A stretch of DNA of 64,000 nucleotides from Mariprofundaceae bacterium (GTDB taxonomy: Bacteria; Pseudomonadota; Zetaproteobacteria; Mariprofundales; Mariprofundaceae), in contig JAJFLC010000002.1 in assembly GCA_021772895.1 (NCBI GenBank), positions 1-64,000 of the forward strand. Reading direction: 5' to 3'. The notes below the pieces were generated by a model. That model ran no database searches and was not told the DNA's origin. It saw only the letters and a list, made by a program, of their open reading frames with translations. The position numbers and the translations under genes are program-made. Below are positions 8,730-17,348 of the stretch, one piece after another (the stretch's first letter is position 1; every line of letters starts with the position of its first letter).

Positions 8730-8794
8730 GCATCCAAGCCAACAGAGCTTTGAATTACACTCAATCCGTTCTTTTTAGATTAGCCTGCACGCAC

Positions 8795-9205
8795 TTAACT
8801 TAGACCTTTTTCATATTGCACACGCTTTGCAGATAACTGCGTTTGCGGAAGTTTACTTTGTACCCACACATGACATTGCGGAGCAGATACAAAGGGTGCT
8901 TCGATCTGTTGGGAAAACACACCCATCAGCCCAGGGAAACCCTCGGATGTATCAAACATGAACGTGCCACAACTGGCGCAGGCATCTCTTTGGGTTTTAT
9001 TGCCTGCATCGGAAACATAGTTTTTCGGGATAAGCTCACCGGCAACTTCAGTGGCATTCATTTTAAAGAATGCAATATTCGAAAAATCATTTTGTGTTGC
9101 CTCGCGGCAATCGGTGCAATGACAGCTAAGTTGCATGACAGGCTCTGCGCTGGATGTGAATGTCACCTCACCGCAACGACACTGTGCTAATATTTTAATG
9201 CTCAT
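8795..9205 (-). CDS. GFA-family (CENP-V-like) zinc protein (136 aa)
   Basis: Belongs to the glutathione-dependent formaldehyde-activating (GFA) fold. Zinc-binding cysteines appear as CRCGEV near residue 10, SCHCTDCR, and CASCGTF. Close relatives bind glutathione S-adducts or are uncharacterised, so no substrate is named. ATG 9205 is chosen because AAAGGCG precedes it; an upstream in-frame start would run into azoR. It is the last gene of a five-gene minus-strand cluster. Confidence 0.85.
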   Translation of the reverse strand: MSIKILAQCRCGEVTFTSSAEPVMQLSCHCTDCREATQNDFSNIAFFKMNATEVAGELIPKNYVSDAGNKTQRDACASCGTFMFDTSEGFPGLMGVFSQQIEAPFVSAPQCHVWVQSKLPQTQLSAKRVQYEKGLS

Positions 9206-9216
9206 TTTTAACGCCT

Positions 9217-9804
9217 TTAAATGCTTAAGCCAGCAATTTTCTCTTTGGCGCACCTGATGTTTTCTTCTCCATGCTTTCCGTAAATACCGTCGGCTGTAAT
9301 CGTCTCGATATTGCTAATGCCGATAAAGGTTAGAAAATGTTTCAACCAGGGTGTCATAAAATCAATATTGCTGTCCACAGCTGTTCCACCCGTCACGGCG
9401 ACGACAAACGCTTTTTTGATCTTGAGCAGCCCTACCGGGCCAGCATCGGTATATGTAAAGGTTCGTTTTGATCTGGCTACCAAATCTGCCCATGCTTTCA
9501 AGCTGGCAGCAGGCCCGAAGTTATACATCGGTGAACCAATGATGAGGTAATCAGCCCACTCAAGCTCTTCGATGAATGTATCCGCTAACGATGCCAGCGC
9601 ACGCTCTTCAGAGCTTCGCTGCTCGGGTGATTTTGCAACAGCGCTGAGTGACTGCGCACTGATCAAGTGAATATCTCCAGTCAGGTCTCTGTGAGTAATC
9701 TCATGGACATCAGCCGCTATCCTGTCGGCTAAAAGCGTTGTTAACGCACGGGATATGGAGTCATCAGAGCGTACACTCGAATTTATTACCAGAACGTTTG
9801 TCAT
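9217..9804 (-). CDS. azoR: FMN-dependent NADH-azoreductase
   Basis: Flavodoxin-like quinone/azo reductase. NVLVINSSVRSDDSISRAL at the start binds the FMN phosphate, and SPMYNFGPAASLKAW is the AzoR flavin-binding signature. Such enzymes reduce quinones and azo compounds in two-electron steps using NADH and protect against thiol stress. The length of 195 residues is typical. The start at 9804 has AAGGTG upstream. It lies 27 bp after the DUF2798 gene in the same direction. Confidence 0.92.
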   Translation of the reverse strand: MTNVLVINSSVRSDDSISRALTTLLADRIAADVHEITHRDLTGDIHLISAQSLSAVAKSPEQRSSEERALASLADTFIEELEWADYLIIGSPMYNFGPAASLKAWADLVARSKRTFTYTDAGPVGLLKIKKAFVVAVTGGTAVDSNIDFMTPWLKHFLTFIGISNIETITADGIYGKHGEENIRCAKEKIAGLSI

Positions 9805-9831
9805 CTTTTCACCTTTTTCATCCATAGTGGT

Positions 9832-10071
9832 TTAGTTTTCTTTCACCATATACGGCAATAGTTTTGTAACCATCGGCGCAACCACGATGACTGAAGGAAA
9901 CGCCACCAACCATGAAGAGAGCCAGGCAACAAGCCATTGTTGTATAAAGTCTTCCGCTATACCCACAGCTTGAGCCATGGCAATACCGGAAACGATCAAT
10001 GACATAAAACAGGAGAGTAAAAAGCTATACATGAATGTTCCGAATTTTGCCGAGATGCGGTAATCCTTCAT
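9832..10071 (-). CDS. DUF2798 small membrane protein (79 aa)
   Basis: Two transmembrane helices (about residues 12-34 and 46-70) connected by a short loop, matching the DUF2798 family of unknown function, often found beside detoxification enzymes. ATG 10071 overlaps the TGA of the upstream hydrolase (ATGA), suggesting translational coupling. Confidence 0.75.
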   Translation of the reverse strand: MKDYRISAKFGTFMYSFLLSCFMSLIVSGIAMAQAVGIAEDFIQQWLVAWLSSWLVAFPSVIVVAPMVTKLLPYMVKEN

Positions 10072-11042
10072 GCTGCCCACTTGTTTTGAAGAAATTCTTT
10101 AAGGGCAATACTCATTTTTTCAGGGCTCTCTTCGGCAGGGTAATGCCCTGTTGCGTCCAGCACAGAGCCACTTAAATCTTTAACATAGGGTTTTAAGATG
10201 TCTTCCTGTCGTGCCCCCATCGACTGGCCGCCGCCTATGGCCAGAACTGGAGGTATGAGCAGTCTCTGTTTGCGTTGTTCGTTTTGCCGTGCATGTTCAT
10301 CAAAGGCACGATAATAATCAAAGCTGGCGTGCAAATAATCAGGATGTGCATAAGAACGGGCGTAGAGATCAATATCGGCCTCAGTAATCGCATTTTGGAC
10401 AAAAGCCTTAACCTCAAACTGATGCGCTAAAAATTCCCGTTCCTTACCACGCACCAAAATCTCGTTGATCTCGGGCGCGCGGTTAAAGGCAAAATGCCAT
10501 GCCCATTTGATCCGCTCCTGAGGCATGAACAGCGGCGGTGATGGCACAAGACCCGGAATCAACGCCTCACACAAAATACCCGCCTTGATATGATCGGGGT
10601 GATCGGCGATCATGGCGTAAGCGATCCACGTTCCAACATCATGCCCTGCCAGAAAAAATTGGGGATGGTCAAGCGATTGCATGCATCCGACAAGCTCATC
10701 AGCGACGGTTTTCAGATCATAGCTGCTTAAAGGCGCATCAGAGCCGCCAATACCTCTGGGATCAACGGCAATCACGGTATAAGCATCTGCCAGCAGAGGC
10801 ATGATTTTGCGCCATGCATACCATGTTTGCGGCCAGCCGGGGACAAGCAGAAGCGGCGGGCCATCGCCACCAATCACAGCATGGATATGTATGCCCCCAA
10901 CCGCAACACGCTGGCTGGTAAAACGTTCATCCAGTCCTGCTGCAGCCAGATCATTGGCTGACCATGTTTTTCCAGCTTCTCCTGCGGTTTCAGGTAACAG
11001 GTGATTATACAACACGTTCGGCAACGACCTGTACCACAGCAC
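10068..11042 (-). CDS. alpha/beta hydrolase, epoxide hydrolase-like (about 315-324 aa)
   Basis: An alpha/beta hydrolase of the epoxide hydrolase/haloalkane dehalogenase group. The oxyanion motif is LLLVPGWPQTWYAW, the nucleophile is the Asp in AGHDVGTW, and the catalytic His is in ATGHYPAEESPE. An aspartate nucleophile favours epoxide or halide hydrolysis over esterase action; the substrate is unknown. The start is uncertain. The longest frame begins at 11042 inside the upstream methyltransferase gene, while GTG 11015 or TTG 11012 would overlap only its stop. No good ribosome binding site separates these. Confidence 0.82.
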   Translation of the reverse strand: MLWYRSLPNVLYNHLLPETAGEAGKTWSANDLAAAGLDERFTSQRVAVGGIHIHAVIGGDGPPLLLVPGWPQTWYAWRKIMPLLADAYTVIAVDPRGIGGSDAPLSSYDLKTVADELVGCMQSLDHPQFFLAGHDVGTWIAYAMIADHPDHIKAGILCEALIPGLVPSPPLFMPQERIKWAWHFAFNRAPEINEILVRGKEREFLAHQFEVKAFVQNAITEADIDLYARSYAHPDYLHASFDYYRAFDEHARQNEQRKQRLLIPPVLAIGGGQSMGARQEDILKPYVKDLSGSVLDATGHYPAEESPEKMSIALKEFLQNKWAA

Positions 11043-11616
11043 TCAGACCTTGATGATACTGACCCTCATCGAAATGGCGCTCTGCCTCCTGAGCGATGAC
11101 AAAATTCAAGCCAGCCAGCTCAACTTTTAACTCCGATAACGCCATAAACAGCTCTTTTTGATGCAACTGCGGCCCACCGATGCCGGGCATGTTAAGATGC
11201 TTTTCTGTGTATGCCTCTAAAATCAATACACCACCCGTTTTTATGCCACTGACAACCTGATCATGCACCTTTTTTCGTATGGCAGGCGGCAGGTGGGCTG
11301 ATATTGAAACGATGGCATCCCAGGATGAGGGCTCAATGTCGAAATGCTCCAAATCGGCTTCGATGGTTTCAATCTTAACACCGAGTTCTTTGCCCAGTTT
11401 TTTCGTTTTTTCAAGTCCCTCTCTGGACTGGTCCACTGCGGTTACGGCAAAGCCTTTTGCCGCCAGAAACGAAGCGTTTCTACCTTCGCCTTCGGCCAGA
11501 CATAACACGCGACCACCGGGTTTGATGCGCTGAGATTCAGCGACTAAAAATTCATTCGGCTTTTTGCCATAGGCATATTCAGCATCGGCATAACGTTCGT
11601 TCCAAAATTCTTTCAT
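11005..11616 (-). CDS. class I SAM-dependent methyltransferase, TehB-like (203 aa)
   Basis: Starts MKEFWNERYADAEYAYG, typical of TehB/thiopurine-type methyltransferases. The SAM-binding motif I is LCLAEGEGRNASFLA, with the acidic AVDQS following. These enzymes methylate small toxic compounds (tellurite, thiols, amines); the substrate is not known here. ATG 11616 is taken because AGGAGAG precedes it. It heads the five-gene cluster running down to 8795. Confidence 0.85.
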   Translation of the reverse strand: MKEFWNERYADAEYAYGKKPNEFLVAESQRIKPGGRVLCLAEGEGRNASFLAAKGFAVTAVDQSREGLEKTKKLGKELGVKIETIEADLEHFDIEPSSWDAIVSISAHLPPAIRKKVHDQVVSGIKTGGVLILEAYTEKHLNMPGIGGPQLHQKELFMALSELKVELAGLNFVIAQEAERHFDEGQYHQGLSAVVQVVAERVV

Positions 11617-11736
11617 TTCTTTCTCTCTCCTGCTCGTGGGGTTAAACATCATCAAACGATGACGATGGTTTCAGTAAGGTAACATCATAACACCAGCAGC
11701 CGAGACCACTGGTGTTATAAAATCAACAGCTCCAGA

Positions 11737-12492
11737 TCAACCAAGAAGCGGATTAATATTACTGCCGCCATCGATATTGTATTCACTGCCCGTGATAAAG
11801 CTTGCATCATCAGAGGCAAGGAAAGTCACCAGCTTGGCAACCTCATCAGATTCGCCAAAGCGTTTGAGTGGAATTCGGTTTTGCATCGCACCTGCAAATT
11901 CAGCAATCGCCTCTTCAGGAAATCCAATCTTACCAAAAATAGGCGTATTTACAGGGCCGGGGTTCACCGAATTCACCCGTATTTTTCGACCTGCCAACTC
12001 ATACGATGCTGTTCTGGTGAGTGAATTCAGTGCTGCTTTGCTTGCTGCATAAACAGCCGTGTTGGGCATGCCGGTGTAGGCATTGATGGATGAAAGGTTA
12101 ATCACGGATGCTCCGTCCTTCAAAACAGGAAGGAATTTTTGCAAGGTGAAAAATGCCCCTTTGAAATTGATATCCATGTTGTAGTCAAATTGCTCTTCGC
12201 TGATATGTTCAAATGGTGCAAGCGAAACCACACCTGCATTGATAAACAACACATCAACGTGTTGCAATGAAGCCTTGGCTTGTTCCACCAAATGATCGAT
12301 ATCGGCAAGGCTAGATTGATCGGCAACGATACCTTGCACACCCAGTTCTTCGGCTGCAATGCGCACTGCCTCTTCGTTTCGCCCTGTGATTAACACCTTG
12401 GCACCCTGTGCTTTGAATGCTTTGGCAGTAGCATAACCAATACCACTGTTACCACCTGTCACAACTGCTGTTTTTCCTTCTAGTTTTCCCAT
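11737..12492 (-). CDS. SDR-family oxidoreductase (251 aa)
   Basis: Classical short-chain dehydrogenase. The cofactor motif is TGGNSGIGYATA (about 12-23), NAG appears near 85, the catalytic Ser is in INLSSINA, and YAASK supplies Tyr and Lys. The preferred cofactor is probably NADP(H), from the TGRN segment after strand 2, but this is inference. ATG 12492 has AGGAG upstream. It is divergent from a TetR gene with two operators between them, so it is the likely repression target. Confidence 0.92.
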   Translation of the reverse strand: MGKLEGKTAVVTGGNSGIGYATAKAFKAQGAKVLITGRNEEAVRIAAEELGVQGIVADQSSLADIDHLVEQAKASLQHVDVLFINAGVVSLAPFEHISEEQFDYNMDINFKGAFFTLQKFLPVLKDGASVINLSSINAYTGMPNTAVYAASKAALNSLTRTASYELAGRKIRVNSVNPGPVNTPIFGKIGFPEEAIAEFAGAMQNRIPLKRFGESDEVAKLVTFLASDDASFITGSEYNIDGGSNINPLLG

Positions 12493-12537
12493 GATAACTC
12501 CTGTTTTTATGATATGTAGATACGGATCATTAATTTG

Positions 12538-12576
12538 TACCGTTCGGTATAGTTGCGAAATATATACTGATCGGTA
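12538..12576. promoter_or_regulatory. two TetR-type palindromic operators
   Basis: TACCGTTCGGTA at 12538-12549 is a perfect palindrome with a 2-base centre. TACTGATCGGTA at 12565-12576 is an imperfect second copy, 27 bases away centre to centre. Both lie in the divergent gap between the SDR and TetR genes. Confidence 0.65.
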
Positions 12577-12610
12577 CAATACCGTCAACAGTTAAGCTCA
12601 GGCAGGATTT

Positions 12611-13204
12611 ATGGCAACAGGAAGACAACGTTTATTTGACACAGAACAGGCACTGGATGCAGCCATGCTGCTATTCTGGAAAAGTGGTTATGCAGGCACC
12701 TCCATCGCCAGTTTAACGGCCGCAATGGGACTCAATAAACCGAGTCTTTATTCCGCCTTTGGCAACAAAGAACAGCTTTTTCAAACTGTGGTTGAGCGTT
12801 ATGTGCAAAAGCATGGCTTTCCACATGCAGAGAAACTGATGACGGGTGATGCGCCGTTGAAGGCGAGAGTTCGGCTTTATCTTAACTCGATTGCCAGCAT
12901 GCAAATGGATGGCAGCTTACCGGGAGGGTGTTTTGTTGCGAACAGCAGTTGTGAATGCGGTGGAGACGCTCTGCCAGAAAAGGCAGCCGAAACAATCCGT
13001 CTCATCAATGCCAAGACACAGGCCGGGCTACTAGCTTTTTTTAAGGCTGAACAACAAAAAGGCAACCTCTCGGTCGACAAATCACCGGAAGCTCTGGTGG
13101 CTTACCTGCAAGCTATTAATAATGGCATGGCAGTCATGGCCAGAGGAGATGCCTCGAAAAAAGAGCTCGAGGCAGTCATTAACCAGACCGTTGAAATTTT
13201 CTAA
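12611..13204 (+). CDS. TetR/AcrR-family repressor (197 aa)
   Basis: N-terminal helix-turn-helix at about 28-50 (TSIASLTAAMGLNKPSLYSAFGNKEQLF), then an all-helical ligand domain. A cysteine cluster (GGCFVANSSCECGG, about 104-117) resembles the redox-sensitive cysteines of NemR/YxaF-like repressors that sense electrophiles. This fits the neighbouring azoreductase, SDR and GFA genes. The sensing role is inference. Confidence 0.88.
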   Translation: MATGRQRLFDTEQALDAAMLLFWKSGYAGTSIASLTAAMGLNKPSLYSAFGNKEQLFQTVVERYVQKHGFPHAEKLMTGDAPLKARVRLYLNSIASMQMDGSLPGGCFVANSSCECGGDALPEKAAETIRLINAKTQAGLLAFFKAEQQKGNLSVDKSPEALVAYLQAINNGMAVMARGDASKKELEAVINQTVEIF

Positions 13205-13214
13205 TTCTTTTCGT

Positions 13215-14000
13215 TTACTTGAGAATTCTGCGAAGGAACTGTTTCATCTGCTGCCAGGAATCTTCGTCAGCAGACTTATTGTAGGCAAGCGGCATATTAA
13301 AACGTTTGGCAAGACCGTCAGAGTCTGGATTGGTAAAGCTGTGTTTTACGCCCGGATAACTTTTCAGGGTGTAAGCCACGCCAGCTGATTTCATCTCCTG
13401 TTCAAAAGCCTGCACCTGAGCCTGTGGGACAAAAGGATCATCAGCACCGGTAAACACCATGACCTCTGCTTTGATATCACCGGATTTCACCGGCTGTTTG
13501 GCCCCCAAAGAGCCATGAAACACCACAACACCATCCAGATCAGCACCGGCTCTGGCCATGTTCAGTGAAATACCGCCACCCATGCAATAACCAATGGCAG
13601 CCGTTTTTTCCTTATCCACACTCGGCTGAGCCAGCAGAATATTCAATCCTGTCTGAAAACGTTTTTTCATCTCCTCCGTATCGCCGGTAACCGCCATCAT
13701 AAATGCTTTTGCATCATCGGGGTGATCAGCCAGTTTACCTGTACCATACATATCTAATGCAAAAGCCGTATAACCAAGCGCTGCCAACATATCGGCACGC
13801 TTACGCGCATAAGCGTTGTGCCCCCACCATTCATGCACCACGAGTATGCCGGGGCGTTTACCTTCAAGCGCATCATCAAAAGCCAGATAGCCTGTGAACT
13901 CTGTGCCATTAACCTGATAAATAATCTCTTTGTTTTGTACTTCTGCGTGCGCCGTCACACTGATAAGGGATAATAATCCGGCCAGTAGTAATGTATGCAT
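13215..14000 (-). CDS. exported dienelactone hydrolase-family protein (261 aa)
   Basis: A signal peptide (MHTLLLAGLLSLISVTAHA) precedes a dienelactone hydrolase fold. The motifs are VVHEWWGHN, the nucleophile Cys in IGYCMGGG, Asp in GADDPFVP and His in GVKHSFTNP. The Cys-Asp-His triad is that of carboxymethylenebutenolidase relatives, though periplasmic members usually have other, unknown substrates. ATG 14000 has AGGAG at good spacing; an in-frame ATG 21 bases upstream lacks one. It converges on the TetR gene. Confidence 0.88.
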   Translation of the reverse strand: MHTLLLAGLLSLISVTAHAEVQNKEIIYQVNGTEFTGYLAFDDALEGKRPGILVVHEWWGHNAYARKRADMLAALGYTAFALDMYGTGKLADHPDDAKAFMMAVTGDTEEMKKRFQTGLNILLAQPSVDKEKTAAIGYCMGGGISLNMARAGADLDGVVVFHGSLGAKQPVKSGDIKAEVMVFTGADDPFVPQAQVQAFEQEMKSAGVAYTLKSYPGVKHSFTNPDSDGLAKRFNMPLAYNKSADEDSWQQMKQFLRRILK

Positions 14001-14039
14001 GGGAAATACTCCTGATTTCATAATGATCTGCTTACAACT

Positions 14040-14717
14040 TCATACGCTACGCTGGCTGACGATTGCCAGCCAGGGCTGCTGCTCTCGCGGCTGACCTTCA
14101 GGACGGTAATAGTGGTGCCTGATCTTAAATCCTGCCTGTTCAAGAAAACTTTGCGTATTTTCAAGTTCCATATAATGACCATAGCGCGGCCCTTGCCAAC
14201 CCTCTGAGCCCCCTCTTGGGTTCGATGAAAACAGAATACCATCAGGCCGTAATGCGCTGTGCAATTGAATTAATACTCGAGGTAGTTCCGCGCTCGGTAT
14301 ATGAAACAGTGATGCATTGGCAAAAATACCGTCAAAACTTTCCGGCTCAAGATCAAGGCTGAGAAATTGCTGATGCAGGGTAGGACAACCACTATGCCGA
14401 TGCGCCATCTGGCAAAATGATTTGCTGCCATCAAGCCCTGTGGGTCTGTGCCCTAAAGCTTTGAACGTAGCAAGATCACGTCCGGGGCCACACCCAAAGT
14501 CCAGAATATCAAGCACCTTTTCCTTGGGCAGAGCCCGTAAAAAGGCATCAATGTTCTGGCTGACATCGTGATCCTGTGTGCCCAACCAAAAAGAATCAGC
14601 ATTTTCCTCGTAGTGAGCCAGGGTGCGCTGTTCTATGTCATCTAAATCTTCCACGTTTTGATTCACCGATTTAATCCTGCTACTGCTCTTGACCTTGCCA
14701 ACCAGTTTTGCAACCAC
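14040..14717 (-). CDS. class I SAM-dependent methyltransferase (225 aa)
   Basis: The SAM-binding motif is DILDFGCGPGRDLATF (about 71-86), followed by the acidic TGLDGS and FDGIFANASLFHI. The C-terminal YYRPEGQPREQQPWLAIV is seen in UbiE-like small-molecule methyltransferases. The substrate is unknown. It lies 40 bp downstream of cobA in the same direction and may be co-transcribed with the cofactor operon. Confidence 0.82.
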   Translation of the reverse strand: MVAKLVGKVKSSSRIKSVNQNVEDLDDIEQRTLAHYEENADSFWLGTQDHDVSQNIDAFLRALPKEKVLDILDFGCGPGRDLATFKALGHRPTGLDGSKSFCQMAHRHSGCPTLHQQFLSLDLEPESFDGIFANASLFHIPSAELPRVLIQLHSALRPDGILFSSNPRGGSEGWQGPRYGHYMELENTQSFLEQAGFKIRHHYYRPEGQPREQQPWLAIVSQRSV

Positions 14718-14757
14718 AATGTTCCATGATTATCCCCATGGTGGTTCCGAATGATAT

Positions 14758-15516
14758 TTAATCATCTTTCCAAGGTGTACGTTCATTGACCACCTCACCA
14801 ATGATGACAATACTTGGGGAAATTGCTTCCAGCGTTCCGGCTTTGGCCTGTTGCAGACTTCCGGTTGCAACTGTTTCATCCAATAGCGATGCATTATGAA
14901 TCACGGCCACAGGCATCTCAGCCGTGAGGCCTGCATCCATCAAGCGCGTTGCCAAATCGGGAAGCACACGGGCTGCCATGTAAAATACAAGCACAGGAAA
15001 AGCCGATACCAAAGCAGGCCAATCAATGCGGGATTCATCGGATAACTCATGCCCCGTTAAAAAAGCAATCGAGCTGTTTACCGTACGATCCGTGACAGGG
15101 ATTCCCGCCATGGCAGGTGCTGCAACGCCAGATGTAATGCCCGGAATCACACGAAACTTTATGCCCGCCTCAACAAGCGCCCGAGCCTCTTCACCACCAC
15201 GCCCAAATACAAACGGATCACCGCCTTTCAAACGGACAATGCGTCTGTTTTCTTTGGCAAGCTGAACCAATGTATTGCTAATATCCTGCTGTGCAGCAGA
15301 AGGCCGCCCACCGCGTTTACCTGCGTAAATCCGTTCGGCATTGCTTGCACCAAGACTCAATATAGATTCAGGAACCAACGCATCGTGAACAATCACATCA
15401 CAATCGGCCAGCAGCTTGACCGCAGCCTGTGTCAACAGATCCGGATCACCGGGACCAGCACCGACCAATGCCACTTCACCAGCCTCCAAAGGCGCGGATA
15501 ATGTTTTATATGTCAC
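14758..15516 (-). CDS. cobA: uroporphyrinogen-III C-methyltransferase (siroheme branch)
   Basis: SUMT adds two methyl groups to uroporphyrinogen III to give precorrin-2, the first step towards siroheme. Signatures: LVGAGPGDPDLLT (about 17-29), VRLKGGDPFVFGRGGEE, and TDRTVNSSIAFLTGHE. It is a stand-alone SUMT (252 aa) without the CysG oxidase/ferrochelatase domain. In this locus it would feed siroheme to NirB. It starts at a GTG overlapping the mogA stop, behind two tandem AGGAGAACA copies. Confidence 0.95.
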   Translation of the reverse strand: MTYKTLSAPLEAGEVALVGAGPGDPDLLTQAAVKLLADCDVIVHDALVPESILSLGASNAERIYAGKRGGRPSAAQQDISNTLVQLAKENRRIVRLKGGDPFVFGRGGEEARALVEAGIKFRVIPGITSGVAAPAMAGIPVTDRTVNSSIAFLTGHELSDESRIDWPALVSAFPVLVFYMAARVLPDLATRLMDAGLTAEMPVAVIHNASLLDETVATGSLQQAKAGTLEAISPSIVIIGEVVNERTPWKDD

Positions 15517-16097
15517 TGCTTGTTCTCCTTGCCTGTTCTCCTTGCGTGTTTGGGTCGGAACACGTCACATTCAGATCTGTTGGCAATCAAATACGGGCCT
15601 TCGAGCAGGTCAATGCAATACGGCACCGCAGGAAACACGGCATTCAGGCAATCATCAATGGCAGAAGGTTTGCCCGGCAAATTGATCATCAACGATTTAC
15701 CCCGAATCCCCGCAGTCTGGCGCGATAGAATGGCAGTGGGTACAAACTTAAGTGATTCCTGTCGCATCAATTCACCAAAACCCGGCATCATCTTCTCACA
15801 TACCGCTTCCGTGGCCTCCGGTGTAACATCCCGAACAGCAGGGCCTGTGCCGCCTGTGGTAACAATCAGACAACAGCCTTCATCATCAGCCAGTGCCTTC
15901 AGTGTTGTTTCGATGCCCGCCTGATCATCAGGAATCACATGCTTAACGGCCACCCACTCAGAGCTTAACACTCGCTCAAACCATGCAACCATAGCCGGGC
16001 CACCCAAATCTTCATATTCTCCGCGTGAGGCACGATCCGAAACGGTAACAAATCCGATCGTCGCCATCGTCACTATATGTCCTGAATCACCGCTCAC
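15513..16097 (-). CDS. mogA: molybdopterin adenylyltransferase
   Basis: Adenylylates molybdopterin before metal insertion by MoeA. Family motifs: SDRASRGEYEDLGGP, then IVTTGGTGPAVRDVTPEAT with the nucleotide-binding GGTG. The 194-residue frame starts at GTG 16097 with GGAGG five bases upstream, directly after the moeA stop. ATG 16067 would give a start more like other MogA proteins (MATIGFV) but has a poorer ribosome binding site. It lies in the Moco operon between moeA and cobA. Confidence 0.93.
   Translation of the reverse strand: MSGDSGHIVTMATIGFVTVSDRASRGEYEDLGGPAMVAWFERVLSSEWVAVKHVIPDDQAGIETTLKALADDEGCCLIVTTGGTGPAVRDVTPEATEAVCEKMMPGFGELMRQESLKFVPTAILSRQTAGIRGKSLMINLPGKPSAIDDCLNAVFPAVPYCIDLLEGPYLIANRSECDVFRPKHARRTGKENKQ
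15521..15546. repeat. 13-bp tandem duplication carrying the cobA ribosome binding site
   Basis: TGTTCTCCTTGCC and TGTTCTCCTTGCG lie back to back (12 of 13 identical). On the coding strand this gives two AGGAGAACA copies at the mogA end before the cobA GTG. Confidence 0.7.
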
Positions 16098-17348
16098 TTA
16101 TGCCTCCAGGCCTGCATCGTTCTGAAAATCCATGTCTTGTAATAACTGCACCGTCACCCTGTCTCCAGCACTTAACCCCGCTGAATCAGCTGGCACCACC
16201 AAAAAACCATCAGCCAAAGCCATCGACATCAACACGCCACTTCCCTGTTCGCCTGTTGACGTTGCTACATAACCATCGGTTTCGCGGCTTAGTGTCACAC
16301 GAACAAAGAGAGTACGCCCTGAAGCTGCCTGCAAATCGTGCGATAGACGCGCATTCAAAGTGCGGCGATACAATTTCTTATGCCCCATCATTTGCCGCAG
16401 GGCTGGTGCAACAAACTGCTCAAAACAGACCATACTCGCCACTGGGTTTCCAGGCAGGCCAAACACCGCTGCGTTCTTTTCACCTTTGCGTTTTACAGTG
16501 CCAAAGGCCAGCGGGTGACCAGGGCGCATCGCCACCCGCCAAAAGTGCATGATGATACCCAATGCATCCAAAGTTGGGCGCACAAAATCGTGATGGCCAA
16601 CAGACACGCCTCCTGATGCCAATAACACATCATATTCAAGCCCCAAAGCCAGTTTTGCTCGTAAATCTTCTTCATTATCCTGCGCGATACCAAGCAGTGT
16701 TGCTTCAATGCCAAGTGATTTACATTGGGCATACAGCGCATGTGAATTGGCATTGGGGATTTTGTTGTCATCAATGGGGTCATCAATGGCTTCCAGCTCA
16801 TCACCCGTGGAAAGAATTGCGACTGTAGGTTTTGCAAAAACGGGTACCTGTTTTTGTTTCACCATCGCCAGAATAGCCAACACACCCGGAGTGATTGCTG
16901 TGCCTTTGCTCAGCACAACTTCACCTGTTTTTAAGTTTTCACCCAACGGCCTGATATTGTCACCCTGTTTTGGTTGGGATAAAATGGAAACCACATCGCC
17001 ATCCAATGCTGTATCCTCAACACGAACCACGGTATCAATGCCAACAGGTGTTGGCGCACCCGTCATGATACGTGCTGCCTGGCCTTGTTGAACTTCCAGC
17101 TGTGGCATTTGCCCGGCACGGATATCATCCACGACCTTTAGCTCAACGGGAACCTGTGCAACATCGGCAAAACGAACAGCATAACCATCCATGGCGGATA
17201 CGTCGTAAGGTGGATGATTGCGATTGGCTTTTACATCTTCTGCCAACACGCGGCCTAAAGCATCATGCAGCGGCACCAACTCCATCTGGGAAGTGAAAAC
17301 ATGTTCCAAAATGCTCGCTTGTGCCTGCATCACCGAAAAATCACTCAT
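16098..17348 (-). CDS. moeA: molybdopterin molybdenumtransferase
   Basis: Inserts molybdate into adenylylated molybdopterin. Domains: MoeA N-terminal (ANRNHPPYDVSAMDGYAVR near 42-60), the central MoCF-binding domain (ILSTGDELE, and LLASGGVSVGHHD), and the C-terminal MoeA IV domain. Its 416 residues are typical. The start overlaps the mobA end by 8 bases, and mogA begins right at its stop. Confidence 0.96.
   Translation of the reverse strand: MSDFSVMQAQASILEHVFTSQMELVPLHDALGRVLAEDVKANRNHPPYDVSAMDGYAVRFADVAQVPVELKVVDDIRAGQMPQLEVQQGQAARIMTGAPTPVGIDTVVRVEDTALDGDVVSILSQPKQGDNIRPLGENLKTGEVVLSKGTAITPGVLAILAMVKQKQVPVFAKPTVAILSTGDELEAIDDPIDDNKIPNANSHALYAQCKSLGIEATLLGIAQDNEEDLRAKLALGLEYDVLLASGGVSVGHHDFVRPTLDALGIIMHFWRVAMRPGHPLAFGTVKRKGEKNAAVFGLPGNPVASMVCFEQFVAPALRQMMGHKKLYRRTLNARLSHDLQAASGRTLFVRVTLSRETDGYVATSTGEQGSGVLMSMALADGFLVVPADSAGLSAGDRVTVQLLQDMDFQNDAGLEA

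Noticed and set aside
10068-11042. Haloalkane dehalogenase
   Set aside because: The Asp nucleophile is shared with epoxide hydrolases and no halide-binding pair could be confirmed by eye.
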